DNA from: Roseivivax sp. GX 12232
Lineage (GTDB): Bacteria; Pseudomonadota; Alphaproteobacteria; Rhodobacterales; Rhodobacteraceae
NCBI RefSeq assembly: GCF_021272185.1
Contig: NZ_JAJSEC010000001.1
Span: 744,001-808,000, forward strand
Length of the DNA: 64,000 nt
Direction of reading: 5' to 3'
Shown piece after piece: positions 16,802 to 25,366 of this stretch (position 1 is its first letter; each line of letters begins with the position of its first letter). A program made the translations under genes and the position numbers. Under the pieces are notes generated by a model. It was not told where the DNA came from and searched no databases. It saw only the letters and a list, made by a program, of their open reading frames with translations.

Positions 16802-18186
16802 ACTACGTCTCGACCCGCGGCAGCGCGCCCGTCCTCGGCTTCGAGGACACCATGCTTTCCGGGCTGGCCCGCGACGGCGGCCTTTATGTCCCCGAGACCG
16901 TGCCGCAGATGAGCGCGGGCGACATCCGCGCCCTGCGCGGCCTCTCCTACGAGGAGCTGGCCTTCCGGGTCATGCGGCCCTTCGTGGCCGATGCCTTCGA
17001 CGACGCCACCTTCATGCGGCTGATCGAGAACGCCTACCGCGACTTCGGCCATGCCGCCCGCGCGCCGCTGGTGCAGCTCGGCCCCGGGCATTTCCTCTGC
17101 GAGCTCTTCCACGGGCCCACCTTGGCCTTCAAGGACTTCGCGATGCAGCTCATCGGACAGATGTTCGAGGAGGCGCTGAAGCGCCGCGGCGACCGGGTGA
17201 CCATCGTCGGCGCCACCTCGGGCGACACCGGCTCGGCGGCGATCGAGGCCTTCCGCGGGCTCGACGCGGTGGATGTCTTCATCCTCTTCCCGCATGGCCG
17301 GGTCTCCGAGGTGCAGCGCCGCCAGATGACCACGCCCAGCGAGGCCAACGTGCATGCCATCGCGCTCGACGGGCATTTCGACGACTGCCAGGCGCGGCTC
17401 AAGGACATGTTCAACCACTTCGAGTTCCGTGACGAGGTGCGGCTCGCCGGGGTGAACTCGATCAACTGGGGCCGGGTGCTGGCGCAGATCGTCTATTACT
17501 TCTCCTCGGCCGTGGCGCTCGGCGCGCCCGACCGCAAGGTCAGCTTCACCGTGCCCACGGGCAATTTCGGCGACATCTTCGCGGGCTATATCGCCAAGCG
17601 CATGGGGCTGCCGATCGACAAGCTGGTGGTCGCGACCAACCAGAACGACATCCTGCACCGCTGCCTGACCAGCGGCGCCTATACGACCGATACCGTAGCG
17701 CCCTCGATCTCGCCCTCGATGGACATCCAGGTCAGCTCGAACTTCGAACGGGCGCTCTTCGACGTCTACGGCCGCGACGGCCGGGCGGTGAGCCAGCTCA
17801 TGGAGGAGCTGAAGGCCGGCGGCTTCCACGTCAGCCAGGGCGCGCTCGAGGGGCTGCGCGCGCATTTCGCCTCGGGCCGCGCCTCCGAGGAGGACACCAG
17901 CGCCACGATCGCCCGCGCCCGCGCCACGATGGGCGAGCTTCTCTGCCCGCATAGCGCCGTCGGCGTGAAGGTGGCCGAGGAACACCTCGACCCCGCCGTG
18001 CCCATGGTCACGCTCGCCACCGCGCATCCCGCGAAATTCCCCGACGCGGTCGAGGCCGCCACGGGCCTCCGCCCGCCCCTGCCCGACCGCATGGCCGATC
18101 TATTCGACCGGCCCGAACGTGTCACGCGCGCCGAGAACGACCTCGCCGCGCTCGAAACCCTGGTAAAGGACCGCATCGCCCATTGA
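16798..18186 (+). CDS. thrC: Threonine synthase
   Basis: A PLP enzyme that converts O-phosphohomoserine to threonine. The 462-residue protein belongs to the long, yeast-like class. It starts MNYVSTRGSAPVLGFEDT. The PLP lysine lies in GPTLAFKDFAMQ, and the phosphate-binding stretch is VGATSGDTGSAAIEAF. It overlaps SURF1 by four bases and the M16 peptidase gene by four bases, so the three genes are translated as one unit. Confidence 0.96.
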   Translation: MNYVSTRGSAPVLGFEDTMLSGLARDGGLYVPETVPQMSAGDIRALRGLSYEELAFRVMRPFVADAFDDATFMRLIENAYRDFGHAARAPLVQLGPGHFLCELFHGPTLAFKDFAMQLIGQMFEEALKRRGDRVTIVGATSGDTGSAAIEAFRGLDAVDVFILFPHGRVSEVQRRQMTTPSEANVHAIALDGHFDDCQARLKDMFNHFEFRDEVRLAGVNSINWGRVLAQIVYYFSSAVALGAPDRKVSFTVPTGNFGDIFAGYIAKRMGLPIDKLVVATNQNDILHRCLTSGAYTTDTVAPSISPSMDIQVSSNFERALFDVYGRDGRAVSQLMEELKAGGFHVSQGALEGLRAHFASGRASEEDTSATIARARATMGELLCPHSAVGVKVAEEHLDPAVPMVTLATAHPAKFPDAVEAATGLRPPLPDRMADLFDRPERVTRAENDLAALETLVKDRIAH

Positions 18187-19445
18187 CCTACCGGATCACC
18201 ACGCTCCCCAACGGCTTCCGCATCGTCACCGAGAACATGCCGCACCTGAAATCCGCGGCGCTTGGCATCTGGGTCGGCGCGGGCGGACGGCATGAGCGCG
18301 CGGCCGAGAACGGCGTCGCGCATTTCCTCGAGCACATGGCCTTCAAGGGCACCGCCTCGCGCAGCGCGCTGAAGATCGCCGAGGAGATCGAGGACGTGGG
18401 CGGCTACATCAACGCCTATACCTCGCGCGAGACCACGGCCTATTTCGCCGGCGTGCTCGAGCCCGACGTGCCGCTGGCGCTGGACCTGATCGCCGACATC
18501 CTGCGCAATCCCGCCTTCGAGGACCGCGAGATCGAGACCGAGCGCGGCGTCATCCTGCAGGAGATCGGCCAGGTCCGCGACACGCCGGACGACATCATCT
18601 TCGACTGGCTGCAGGAGACCTCCTATCCCGACCAGGCCATCGGCCGTTCGATCCTCGGGCCGGTCGCCAATGTCTCGCGCTTCGGGCGCGACGACCTGGC
18701 GCGCTTCGTAGATGAACACTACGGGCCCGACCGGCTGATCCTCTCGGCGGCGGGCGCGGTCGACCATGACGCGCTGGTGGCCCAGGCCGAGGCGCTTTTC
18801 GGCGACCTTGCCCCGCGCCCGGCGCGCGACGCCGATGCCGCGCGCTTCCGGGGCGGCGAGATCCGCGAGGCCCGGGCGCTGGAACAGGCGCATTTCGCGC
18901 TGGCCTTCGAGGCCCCGGGCTACCGCGCGCCGGATTTCTTCGCGGCGCAGATCTACGCCACGCTCCTGGGCGGCGGCATGTCCTCGCGGCTCTTCCAGGA
19001 GATCCGCGAGCGCCGCGGCCTCTGCTACACGATCTTCGCCAATTCCGGCGCCTATGCGGACACCGGCACCACGACGATCTACGCCGGCACCTCGGCGGCG
19101 GAACTGCCGGGCCTCGCGCGGCTGACCATCGACGAGATGAAGCGCGCCGCCGAGGACATCGGCACCGCCGAGATCGACCGCGCCCGCGCCCAGCTCAAGG
19201 CGGGCCTGCTGATGGGGCTCGAAAGCGCCTCGGCGCGCGCCGAGCGGCAGGCGCGCATGGTGCAGATCTGGGGCCATGTCCCCGAGATCGAGGACACCAT
19301 CGCCCGCATCGACGCGGTGAGCCTCGCCGATGTGCGCGCCCATGCCGAGGAGATCGCCGCGCGCGCCCCGGCGGCGCTGGCGCTTTACGGTCCGGTCGAG
19401 GAAGCCCCCTCGCTCGAGACCCTGAACGCGGCCCGCGCCGCCTGA
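18183..19445 (+). CDS. M16 family zinc peptidase (processing-peptidase-like)
   Basis: A 420-residue pitrilysin-family protein with the inverted zinc motif HFLEHMAFKG (HxxEH) and the distal glutamate in ETERGVILQEI. The glycine-rich loop and the overall length match bacterial homologues of the mitochondrial processing peptidase beta subunit. It starts at TTG overlapping the thrC stop as TTGA. The order thrC-M16 peptidase-GNAT is common in Rhodobacterales. The natural substrate is not known. Confidence 0.93.
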   Translation: MTYRITTLPNGFRIVTENMPHLKSAALGIWVGAGGRHERAAENGVAHFLEHMAFKGTASRSALKIAEEIEDVGGYINAYTSRETTAYFAGVLEPDVPLALDLIADILRNPAFEDREIETERGVILQEIGQVRDTPDDIIFDWLQETSYPDQAIGRSILGPVANVSRFGRDDLARFVDEHYGPDRLILSAAGAVDHDALVAQAEALFGDLAPRPARDADAARFRGGEIREARALEQAHFALAFEAPGYRAPDFFAAQIYATLLGGGMSSRLFQEIRERRGLCYTIFANSGAYADTGTTTIYAGTSAAELPGLARLTIDEMKRAAEDIGTAEIDRARAQLKAGLLMGLESASARAERQARMVQIWGHVPEIEDTIARIDAVSLADVRAHAEEIAARAPAALALYGPVEEAPSLETLNAARAA

Positions 19446-20029
19446 TGCTGTCGCGCCGCCGGAAACTGCGCCTCGAGACCGAGCGGCTGACCCTGCGGCC
19501 GCCGGTCCATGCGGATTTCACCGGCTGGGCGGCGCTGCGCCAGGACAGCCGCGCCTTCCTGGTCCCCTGGGAGCCGACCTGGGCCTCGGACCATCTGACC
19601 CGGCGGGCCTTCACCAACCGGGTCTACTGGGCCAACCGCTCGATCGCCGGCGGCACCGCCGTGCCGGTCTTCCTGGTGCGCCGCGAGGACCAGATGCTGC
19701 TCGGCGCGCTGACGCTCGACAACATCCGCCGGGGGCCCGCGCAATCGGGCACGCTGGGTTACTGGATCGGCCAGCCCTTCGCCCGGCAGGGCTACATGCA
19801 GGAGGCGATCGAGGCCATGGCGCATTACGCCTTCGGCAAGCTCGACCTGTCGCGGCTCGAGGCCGCCTGCCTGCCCGAGAACGTCGCCTCGCGCGGGCTG
19901 CTCGAACGGTCGGGCTTCAAATACGAGGGCGTCGCGCAGAGCTACCTGCAGATCAACGGGCGCTGGCGGACGCATGTTCTTTACGCAAGTCTGCGCAGCG
20001 ACCGGCGCGGACGGACCCAGGTGGGCTGA
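19445..20029 (+). CDS. GNAT N-acetyltransferase, RimJ-like
   Basis: A 194-residue acetyltransferase of the RimJ/RimL type (N-terminal acetylation of ribosomal proteins, or other amines). Evidence: LRLETERLTLRPPVHADF at the start, the acetyl-CoA loop GYWIGQPFARQGYMQEAI, and the C-terminal LEAACLPENVASRGLLERSGFKYEG. It overlaps the M16 peptidase stop by one base (TGATG), forming the end of the thrC operon. The specific acceptor cannot be read. Confidence 0.9.
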   Translation: MLSRRRKLRLETERLTLRPPVHADFTGWAALRQDSRAFLVPWEPTWASDHLTRRAFTNRVYWANRSIAGGTAVPVFLVRREDQMLLGALTLDNIRRGPAQSGTLGYWIGQPFARQGYMQEAIEAMAHYAFGKLDLSRLEAACLPENVASRGLLERSGFKYEGVAQSYLQINGRWRTHVLYASLRSDRRGRTQVG

Positions 20030-20094
20030 CCTCGCGCTGACGTGACCCCGGGACGGCAGGGCTGTGCTAGCCTCGCGCCCAGGAGGTCCCGCCC

Positions 20095-21285
20095 ATGTTC
20101 CGCATCATCGCCGCGCTTGTCCTGAGCGCCCTGCCCGCCCTCGCCACCGCCCAGGACGCCGACCGCCGGCCCTCGCATTGCATCGCGCTGGCCGAGGCCG
20201 CGCCGGGGGTGTCGTATCTGCAGCAGGCGGGGGTTTCTGCGCCAGAACGGCTTGGGGGCGTGGGGGCGTCCGGGGGGCTTTGGTCGGGCGGCTCTGGGGC
20301 GGCGGGGTTTGGCGGTTCGGCTCCGGGGCATGGGGCGGGCAGTTCTCTAGTGCCTGCTGGTTTTGCGGGTCCGGCTGTCGCGTTGGGTTCGGTTGGCTCT
20401 CAGGCCGTGATCGCCCGCGCTGACCCCGCCGAGAGTCGTTTCGCTTCTGCGCGCCTGTCCGCAAATGGCCCCGCCGTCACGCCTCAGCCCGCGCCGCCTC
20501 TGGCCCTTGAGGCCGCCGCATACGCTTCCCCCATTGCAACCCGCGCGCCCCGCAGTGCCGCCGCCGCGCAAAGCCCTACCAAAGCGAACTGGCAGGCGCC
20601 CGTCCCGGAATACTCGGTCCGGCTGCATTACATCAGCCATGCCTCCTTCCTTCTGCAGACCCGCGGCGGGCTCAACGCCGTCACCGATTTCACCGGCTTC
20701 ATCGGCAACACCACGCTCCTGCCCGACGTGGTCACCATGAACCACGCCCATTCCACCCATTGGACCGCCAATCCCGACCCCGCGATCCCGCATGTCCTGC
20801 CGGGCTGGAGCGAGAGCTTCGGCACGCCCGTCCGCCATCACCTCGATCTCGGCGAGATGCTGGTGCGCAACGTCTCGACCGACATCCGCTCGGCCTTCGG
20901 CGGACGCGAGGACAACGGCAATTCGATCTTCATCTTCGAGGTCGAGGGCCTCTGCATCGGCCACCTCGGCCATCTGCACCACGAGCCCAGCCCCCAGCAA
21001 TACGCCACCATCGGCCGGCTCGACGTGGTCATGGTCCCGGTCGACGGCGGCTACACCATGGCGCGCACCAACATGATCAACGTGCTGGAGCGCCTGAAGA
21101 GCCGGGTGATCGTGCCGATGCACTGGTTCTCCGGGCTGGCGCTCGAGGCCTTCCTCGAGGAGATCGGCCCCGGTTTCGCGGTGGAGCGCGTCGAGGGCCC
21201 GAGCCTGGAGGTCTCGCTCGCCACCCTGCCCGAGCGTCCGACGATCATGGTGCTGCGCCCGGAGTTGTTGAGGGACCCGGGGTGA
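20095..21285 (+). CDS. Secreted metallo-beta-lactamase-fold protein with low-complexity insertion
   Basis: A 396-residue protein with signal peptide (1-19, ending ALATA) and an UlaG-like MBL-fold domain from about residue 170. The metal motif reads NHAHSTHWT, so the usual HxHxDH has Thr in place of Asp; further histidines are in IGHLGHLHHEP and VPMHWFSG. Residues about 45-168 are a Gly/Ala/Ser/Pro-rich stretch between the conserved N-terminal RPSHCIALAEAAPGVSYLQ and PVPEYSVRLHYISHASFL, segments I would expect to be nearly adjacent in homologues. The frame stays open through it. A good AGGAGG precedes the start. Activity is unknown. Confidence 0.85.
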   Translation: MFRIIAALVLSALPALATAQDADRRPSHCIALAEAAPGVSYLQQAGVSAPERLGGVGASGGLWSGGSGAAGFGGSAPGHGAGSSLVPAGFAGPAVALGSVGSQAVIARADPAESRFASARLSANGPAVTPQPAPPLALEAAAYASPIATRAPRSAAAAQSPTKANWQAPVPEYSVRLHYISHASFLLQTRGGLNAVTDFTGFIGNTTLLPDVVTMNHAHSTHWTANPDPAIPHVLPGWSESFGTPVRHHLDLGEMLVRNVSTDIRSAFGGREDNGNSIFIFEVEGLCIGHLGHLHHEPSPQQYATIGRLDVVMVPVDGGYTMARTNMINVLERLKSRVIVPMHWFSGLALEAFLEEIGPGFAVERVEGPSLEVSLATLPERPTIMVLRPELLRDPG

Positions 21286-21538
21286 AGGGAGGTGGCGTGG
21301 GCCGTGGGGGGAGGATCGGTGGGTGTTGGGGCCTTGGCATGTGGCCCTCAATTGCAGCGCCTGAGAGCACTGCAATGACCAGCGCCCAGTCTTTCCCGAC
21401 CGGCACAACGCCGGAAGCGAATACTCCGACTTCGCCGCGACCAAGACCCACTGCCGTGCCTGTAGCTAAACCCAAAGCCCTCGCCGGCGCTCCATCCGAC
21501 GAACCAACGACGCAGCCCTCATCCTCTCATCCCTCCCC

Positions 21539-21708
21539 ACCAGAGGGCGCGCGCCGAACCGGGGGCCGGCGCCGCTGACCTCTGAGCGGCGCGCTTTATC
21601 CCAACAAGGTCAGGGCTAACGACAATCTATGCGCGCCACTAAAAGAGCGCCGGCCCAAGGGGCCGGTCCGGCGCGCGCCCGGCATCTTCGATGCTGTTCG
21701 GGCGCAGG
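21539..21708 (+). repeat. Structured intergenic repeat, copy C
   Basis: Full copy with two informative differences. The terminal hairpin reads GCATC-TTC-GATGC instead of GCACC-TTC-GGTGC, a paired change that keeps the stem. The left part can also form GCCGCT...AGCGGC. The left arm has one G-to-A change (GCCGAACC). Confidence 0.9.
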
Positions 21709-21858
21709 AAGGCGTGGGATGTCGACAGCAGGGTCAGAATGCCACCGAGGAAACACGGGGACCCCAAGGTCCGCCTAGATGAGGTCAAAGGACGCGCCAG
21801 TCTGTCCGGCAGCGCTGCCTGGCCACAGAGACCAACCCTCCCCCTCTCAACCCTCCCT

Positions 21859-22029
21859 ACCAGAGGGCGCGCGCCGGACCGGGGGCCGGCGCTGCCGCCC
21901 TCTGAGCTGCGCGCTTTATCCAGGCAAGGTCAGGACGAGCGGTGATCTTAGCGCCCCGCCCACAAGAGCGCCGGCCCATCGGGCCGGTCCGGCGCGCGCC
22001 CGGCACCTTCGGTGCTGTTCGGGCGCAAG
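21859..22029 (+). repeat. Structured intergenic repeat, copy D
   Basis: Full copy, same orientation as copy C and offset by 320 bases, almost the same spacing as A to B. Its core is more divergent (CTTTATCCAGGCAAGGTCAGG). It ends GGCGCAAG, about 140 bases before the next gene. Confidence 0.9.
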
Positions 22030-22169
22030 AGGGGCTCGGCCTCGATATGAGCCCTCCAGAGGCGACCATCAGGGCCCAGCGGCCCCGCCTGCACCCTCAC
22101 CCCCCACTGGCCCCCGGCCCGCCGCCGCGCTATCCCGAGGGGGCACGCAAGCCAGGAGACCTCCCGCCC

Positions 22170-23591
22170 GTGACCCTGAACGCCGCCGACGACGCCTTCC
22201 TCGCCCGCCTGACCGAGGCCCTGCCCGCCGACACCCTGCGCCCCGCCGAGCCGCGCTACACCGAGGAGCCGCGCGGGCGTTGGCGCGGCACCGCGCGGCA
22301 TGTCGCCCTGCCCCGCACCACCGAGGAGGTCGCCACCATCGTCCGGCAGGCCAACGCGGCCCAAGTCCCGCTCGTGCCCTACGGCGGCGGCACCGGGCTC
22401 GTCGGCGGCCAGGTCAGCCAGGAGGGCGCCGAGCCCCTGATCCTCAGCCTCGAGCGCATGACCCGGATCCGCGCCAGCTACCCCGAGGAAAACGTGCTGG
22501 TGGCCGAGGCCGGCGCCATCCTCGCCGATGTTCAGGCCGCCGCGCGGGCCGAGGACCGGCTCTTCCCGCTGTCGCTGGCCTCCGAGGGTTCGGCACGGAT
22601 CGGCGGGCTCCTCGGCACCAACGCGGGCGGCGTGAACGTGCTGCGCTACGGCAATGCCCGCGACCTCTGCCTGGGGCTCGAGGCGGTGCTGCCCTCGGGC
22701 GAGGTCTGGCACGGGCTGCGGCGGCTCAGGAAGGACAACACCGGCTACGACCTGAAGAACCTCCTGATCGGGGCCGAGGGCACGCTGGGGGTGATCACCG
22801 CCGCGGCGCTGAAGCTTTCGCCGCTGCCCGCGGCGACCGGCACAGCCCTTCTGACCGTGCGCGACCCCAAGGCGGCGCTGGCGCTCCTCTCGCGGGCCCG
22901 GGCGCGGCTCGGCGAGGGGATCTCGGCCTTCGAGCTGATGAGCGGCATGGGCTATGCCTTCCTCGCCGAGGCCATCCCCGAGCTGCGCCAGCCCTTCGAC
23001 AGCGCCCCCGGCTGGTCGGTGCTGATCGAGATCGGTCTGCCCGAGGGGCTCGACCCCGCCGAGGCGCTGGAGGCGCTCTTCGCCGAGGCACTGGAGGCCG
23101 GCCTGGTCCAGGACGGGCTCATCGCCCAGTCCGAGGCCCAGGCGCGCGACTTCTGGCAGATCCGCGAGCGCATCCCCGAGGCCAACCGCGCCATCGGGGC
23201 GATCTCCTCGCATGACATCTCGCTGCCGCTCTCGGCGATCCCGTCCTTCATCCCCGAAGGGATCGCCCGGCTGAAGGCCCTGGGCGACTTCCGGGTCAAC
23301 TGCTTCGGCCATGTCGGCGACGGCAACCTGCATTACAACGTCTTCCCGGTGCCCGGCCAAAGCCGCGCCGACCACGAGGACAAGCGCGACGCGATCAAGC
23401 GTTGCGTGCATGACCTGGTGCACGAGATGGACGGATCGGTCAGCGCCGAACACGGGATCGGCCGGCTGAAGGTCGGCGACCTCGAACGCTACCAGGACCC
23501 AGCCAAGCTGGGCGCCATGCGGGCGATCAAGGCCGCGCTCGACCCCAACGGCATCATGAACCCCGGCGCGGTGCTGCGCGCCTCAGGGTGA
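22170..23591 (+). CDS. FAD-binding oxidase, D-2-hydroxyacid dehydrogenase type
   Basis: A 473-residue member of the GlcD/D-lactate dehydrogenase family (PCMH-type FAD domain). The FAD phosphate loop is PYGGGTGLVGGQ, then LLGTNAGGVNVLRYGNARDL and LIGAEGTLGVITAAALKL; the C-terminal metal/substrate segment is NCFGHVGDGNLHYNV and the end is SAEHGIGRLK...DPNGIMNPGAVL. D-2-hydroxyglutarate and D-lactate are both possible substrates. The GTG start at 22170 has an AGGAG upstream and excludes a repeat-derived extension. It overlaps the converging transglycosylase gene by nine bases. Confidence 0.9.
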   Translation: MTLNAADDAFLARLTEALPADTLRPAEPRYTEEPRGRWRGTARHVALPRTTEEVATIVRQANAAQVPLVPYGGGTGLVGGQVSQEGAEPLILSLERMTRIRASYPEENVLVAEAGAILADVQAAARAEDRLFPLSLASEGSARIGGLLGTNAGGVNVLRYGNARDLCLGLEAVLPSGEVWHGLRRLRKDNTGYDLKNLLIGAEGTLGVITAAALKLSPLPAATGTALLTVRDPKAALALLSRARARLGEGISAFELMSGMGYAFLAEAIPELRQPFDSAPGWSVLIEIGLPEGLDPAEALEALFAEALEAGLVQDGLIAQSEAQARDFWQIRERIPEANRAIGAISSHDISLPLSAIPSFIPEGIARLKALGDFRVNCFGHVGDGNLHYNVFPVPGQSRADHEDKRDAIKRCVHDLVHEMDGSVSAEHGIGRLKVGDLERYQDPAKLGAMRAIKAALDPNGIMNPGAVLRASG

Positions 23592-24431
23592 GACGTTGAA
23601 GACGCAGCCGTCCGACAAGAGCATCGGCGGCGTCTTACAGAGCCCGCGGGCCACCTCGAAGGCGGCCAGCACCTTGGGCACGTAGTCGCGCGTCTCGGCG
23701 AAGGGCGGCACGCCGCCGGCCTCGGCCAGGGCCGTCTCGCCGGCGTTGTAGCCCGCCAGCACCAGGACCGGGTCGCCGCCATAGGCGCGCATCAGGCGGT
23801 CGAGAAAGGCGATCCCGCCGCGGATGTTCTGGGCCGGGTCGAAGGCGTCGCTGACCCCGAAGCTCGCCGCGGTCTCGGGCATGAGCTGCATCAGCCCCTG
23901 GGCGCCGGCGCGGCTGACCGCCTCGGGCCGGCCGCCGGATTCCACCGCCATGACCGCGAGCGCCAGCGCCGGAGAGACCTGGGTGTCGACGCTGTGCAGC
24001 AGGAGGTCGCGACCGTAGCGCGCCGCAAGATCCTGCACCGCCTGCATCCGGGGGGCCGCGACCGGCGCGCCGCCCGGCCCGGATTTCAGCGCCGCCAGCG
24101 CCGGCTCGAGCCGCCCCGGCCCCGCCGCCGCCGCGCGCTCGGGCGCCACCTGGTCCCAGAACCAGCCGTAGCGCGCCTCGGGCCCGGGCGCGCGCGGGGA
24201 GGCCGCCTCGGCACCGGGCGCGGCCCCGGGCTCCGGCGGCGCCTTGGCCTCGGGGGCGGCATAGACGGCGGGGTTGGCGCGCGGGGCGATCTGCACCGTC
24301 ACGCGCTTCTGGCTGCCGGGGGCCGGCGGCTTGACGAAGCGCGCCGAGAAATCCCCGCCCGGGGTCTCGGCCCCCGCCGGCGCCGCCGCCAGGAGGGCGG
24401 CCAGAAGCCAGGACCTTGTGATATGGGGCAT
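23583..24431 (-). CDS. Exported lytic transglycosylase (SLT family)
   Basis: A 282-residue periplasmic muramidase that cuts the glycan strands of peptidoglycan. It starts with a signal peptide (MPHITRSWLLAALLAAAPAGAE), then has an Ala/Pro-rich linker (about 30-120) and a C-terminal SLT domain with the catalytic Glu in AVMAVESGGRPEAVSRAGAQ and the motifs GLMQLMPETAASFGV and VLAGYNAGETAL. It diverges from the Tad pilus locus, and such enzymes often open the wall for surface machines, but a functional link is only inferred. Confidence 0.92.
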   Translation of the reverse strand: MPHITRSWLLAALLAAAPAGAETPGGDFSARFVKPPAPGSQKRVTVQIAPRANPAVYAAPEAKAPPEPGAAPGAEAASPRAPGPEARYGWFWDQVAPERAAAAGPGRLEPALAALKSGPGGAPVAAPRMQAVQDLAARYGRDLLLHSVDTQVSPALALAVMAVESGGRPEAVSRAGAQGLMQLMPETAASFGVSDAFDPAQNIRGGIAFLDRLMRAYGGDPVLVLAGYNAGETALAEAGGVPPFAETRDYVPKVLAAFEVARGLCKTPPMLLSDGCVFNVSP

Positions 24432-24765
24432 CTGCTCATTGCCTCTGTCTGTTGCGACAAGTGTCGCACATCCGCGCTTTGCGCCCAATGGCGCGCGGCA
24501 AACCGGGCGGAATCGCCAGATTATCGTGTTCCCGCCCCCTCACCCGGCGGCAAGAAGCGGGTATTTCCCAGCGATTCCAGGCGTTAACCCAAACATCGCA
24601 AAAATAGCATCAATTACGGAAAAGGATCCATTGCGGTCAAAATCGTGCCCCAATCCGACGGCTATATGAAGCCATACCGACAAGGGCGCGGGGAGGATGA
24701 GAGACCCCCGAAAACGTCCGACCCGGTGTGGTAACGAGAGCAAACTGAACCCTACGGAGACGACC
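24432..24765. other. Divergent control region between the transglycosylase and Flp pilin genes
   Basis: About 330 bases. It holds a perfect-arm palindrome at 24453-24468 and an A/T-richer stretch (24585-24660) that is the likely promoter zone of the first pilin gene. No gene is seen. Confidence 0.6.
24453..24468. promoter_or_regulatory. Palindromic operator candidate
   Basis: TGCGACA-AG-TGTCGCA: perfect 7-base arms around two bases, 21 bases in front of the transglycosylase start. The size and symmetry fit a dimeric regulator site; the regulator is unknown. Confidence 0.45.
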
Positions 24766-24966
24766 ATGTTCAAATTCCTCAACACCTTCCGCAAGGACGA
24801 AGACGGCGCAGTCACGGTTGACTGGGTCGTGCTGACCGCAGCCGTTGTCGGCCTTGCCGTGGCCGCTTACTCGGGCCTGTCCGGCCAGGCACTCGACCTG
24901 ATCGGCGATGCCGCTGCAGACGTCGACGCCGAGCAGGACGTCGTTCTGGCACCGGCCGGCGACTGA
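24766..24966 (+). CDS. flp1: Flp-family type IVb pilin, first copy
   Basis: A 66-residue prepilin. After a 14-residue leader ending in Gly (FRKDEDG) comes AVTVDWVVLTAAVVGLAVAAYSG, the hydrophobic polymerisation helix. Position +5 is Asp and +6 is Trp, in place of the usual Glu-Tyr of Flp pilins. The start at 24766 has a GGAGACG ribosome site. It opens the Tad locus and is followed by a second pilin with the same length and ending (D...EDVVL..AGD). Confidence 0.9.
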   Translation: MFKFLNTFRKDEDGAVTVDWVVLTAAVVGLAVAAYSGLSGQALDLIGDAAADVDAEQDVVLAPAGD

Positions 24967-24988
24967 CCCCGCCGCGTGACCGCGTAAG

Positions 24989-25014
24989 ACTGAGAGGGCC
25001 CCTGCGGGCCTTCT
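24989..25014 (+). terminator. Possible hairpin after the first pilin
   Basis: GAGAGGGCCC-CTGC-GGGCCTTCTC can pair imperfectly, 23 bases after the pilin stop. It lacks a real U-tract, so it may stabilise or attenuate rather than end the transcript. Confidence 0.35.
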
Positions 25015-25129
25015 CGAAACCCCGGGCCCGGGGCACGGGCCGAGCGGATGGGGCAGGTTCAAGCGGGCTCCGACCGACCCGGACAGGCCCGCGCCAAGGC
25101 GCCGGCCTCGGACAAAGCGAGCAGCCAGC

Positions 25130-25330
25130 ATGTTTTCCCATCTCAAGACCTTTTCCCGCAGCGAATGCGGTGCGATCACTGTTGACTGGGTGGTCCTGAC
25201 CGCCGGCACCATCGCACTGGCCATCGCCGCCTACACGCTCATGGGCGGGCAGACGCTCGACCTCGTGAACGACACATCGAACACCATCGACGCCGAAGAG
25301 GACGTGGTCCTGACCGGCGCCGGAGACTGA
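25130..25330 (+). CDS. flp2: Flp-family type IVb pilin, second copy
   Basis: Also 66 residues, with the same plan: leader to Gly14 (FSRSECG), then AITVDWVVLTAGTIALAIAAYTL and the tail DAEEDVVLTGAGD. It has the same Asp-Trp variant at +5/+6 and an extra cysteine just before the cleavage site. The tandem arrangement with flp1 suggests duplication and divergence, giving a major and a minor pilin or conditional variants. cpaB follows after 36 bases. Confidence 0.88.
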   Translation: MFSHLKTFSRSECGAITVDWVVLTAGTIALAIAAYTLMGGQTLDLVNDTSNTIDAEEDVVLTGAGD

Positions 25331-25366
25331 CGCCGCCGCCCGCCTGCGAGACGAAAGGAAGGCATC

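Larger units (their letters stand above)
21286..22169. other. Intergenic region carrying two structured repeats
   Basis: About 880 bases between the MBL gene and the FAD-linked dehydrogenase, both on the plus strand. It contains repeat copies C and D. The flanks are C-rich on the plus strand and show no start signals or family resemblance. Confidence 0.7.

Noticed and set aside
16115-18186. Riboswitch or leader-peptide attenuator for thrC
   Set aside because: thrC starts inside the SURF1 stop codon, which leaves no leader, and no Thr/Ile-rich short frame is seen.
15293-22029. CRISPR array
   Set aside because: The repeats are too long, too few and too widely spaced, with no regular spacers and no cas genes.
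21942-22169. Extended N-terminus of the FAD-linked dehydrogenase
   Set aside because: The extension is translated from repeat copy D and C-rich flank and is unlike any part of the family; GTG at 22170 has a ribosome site.
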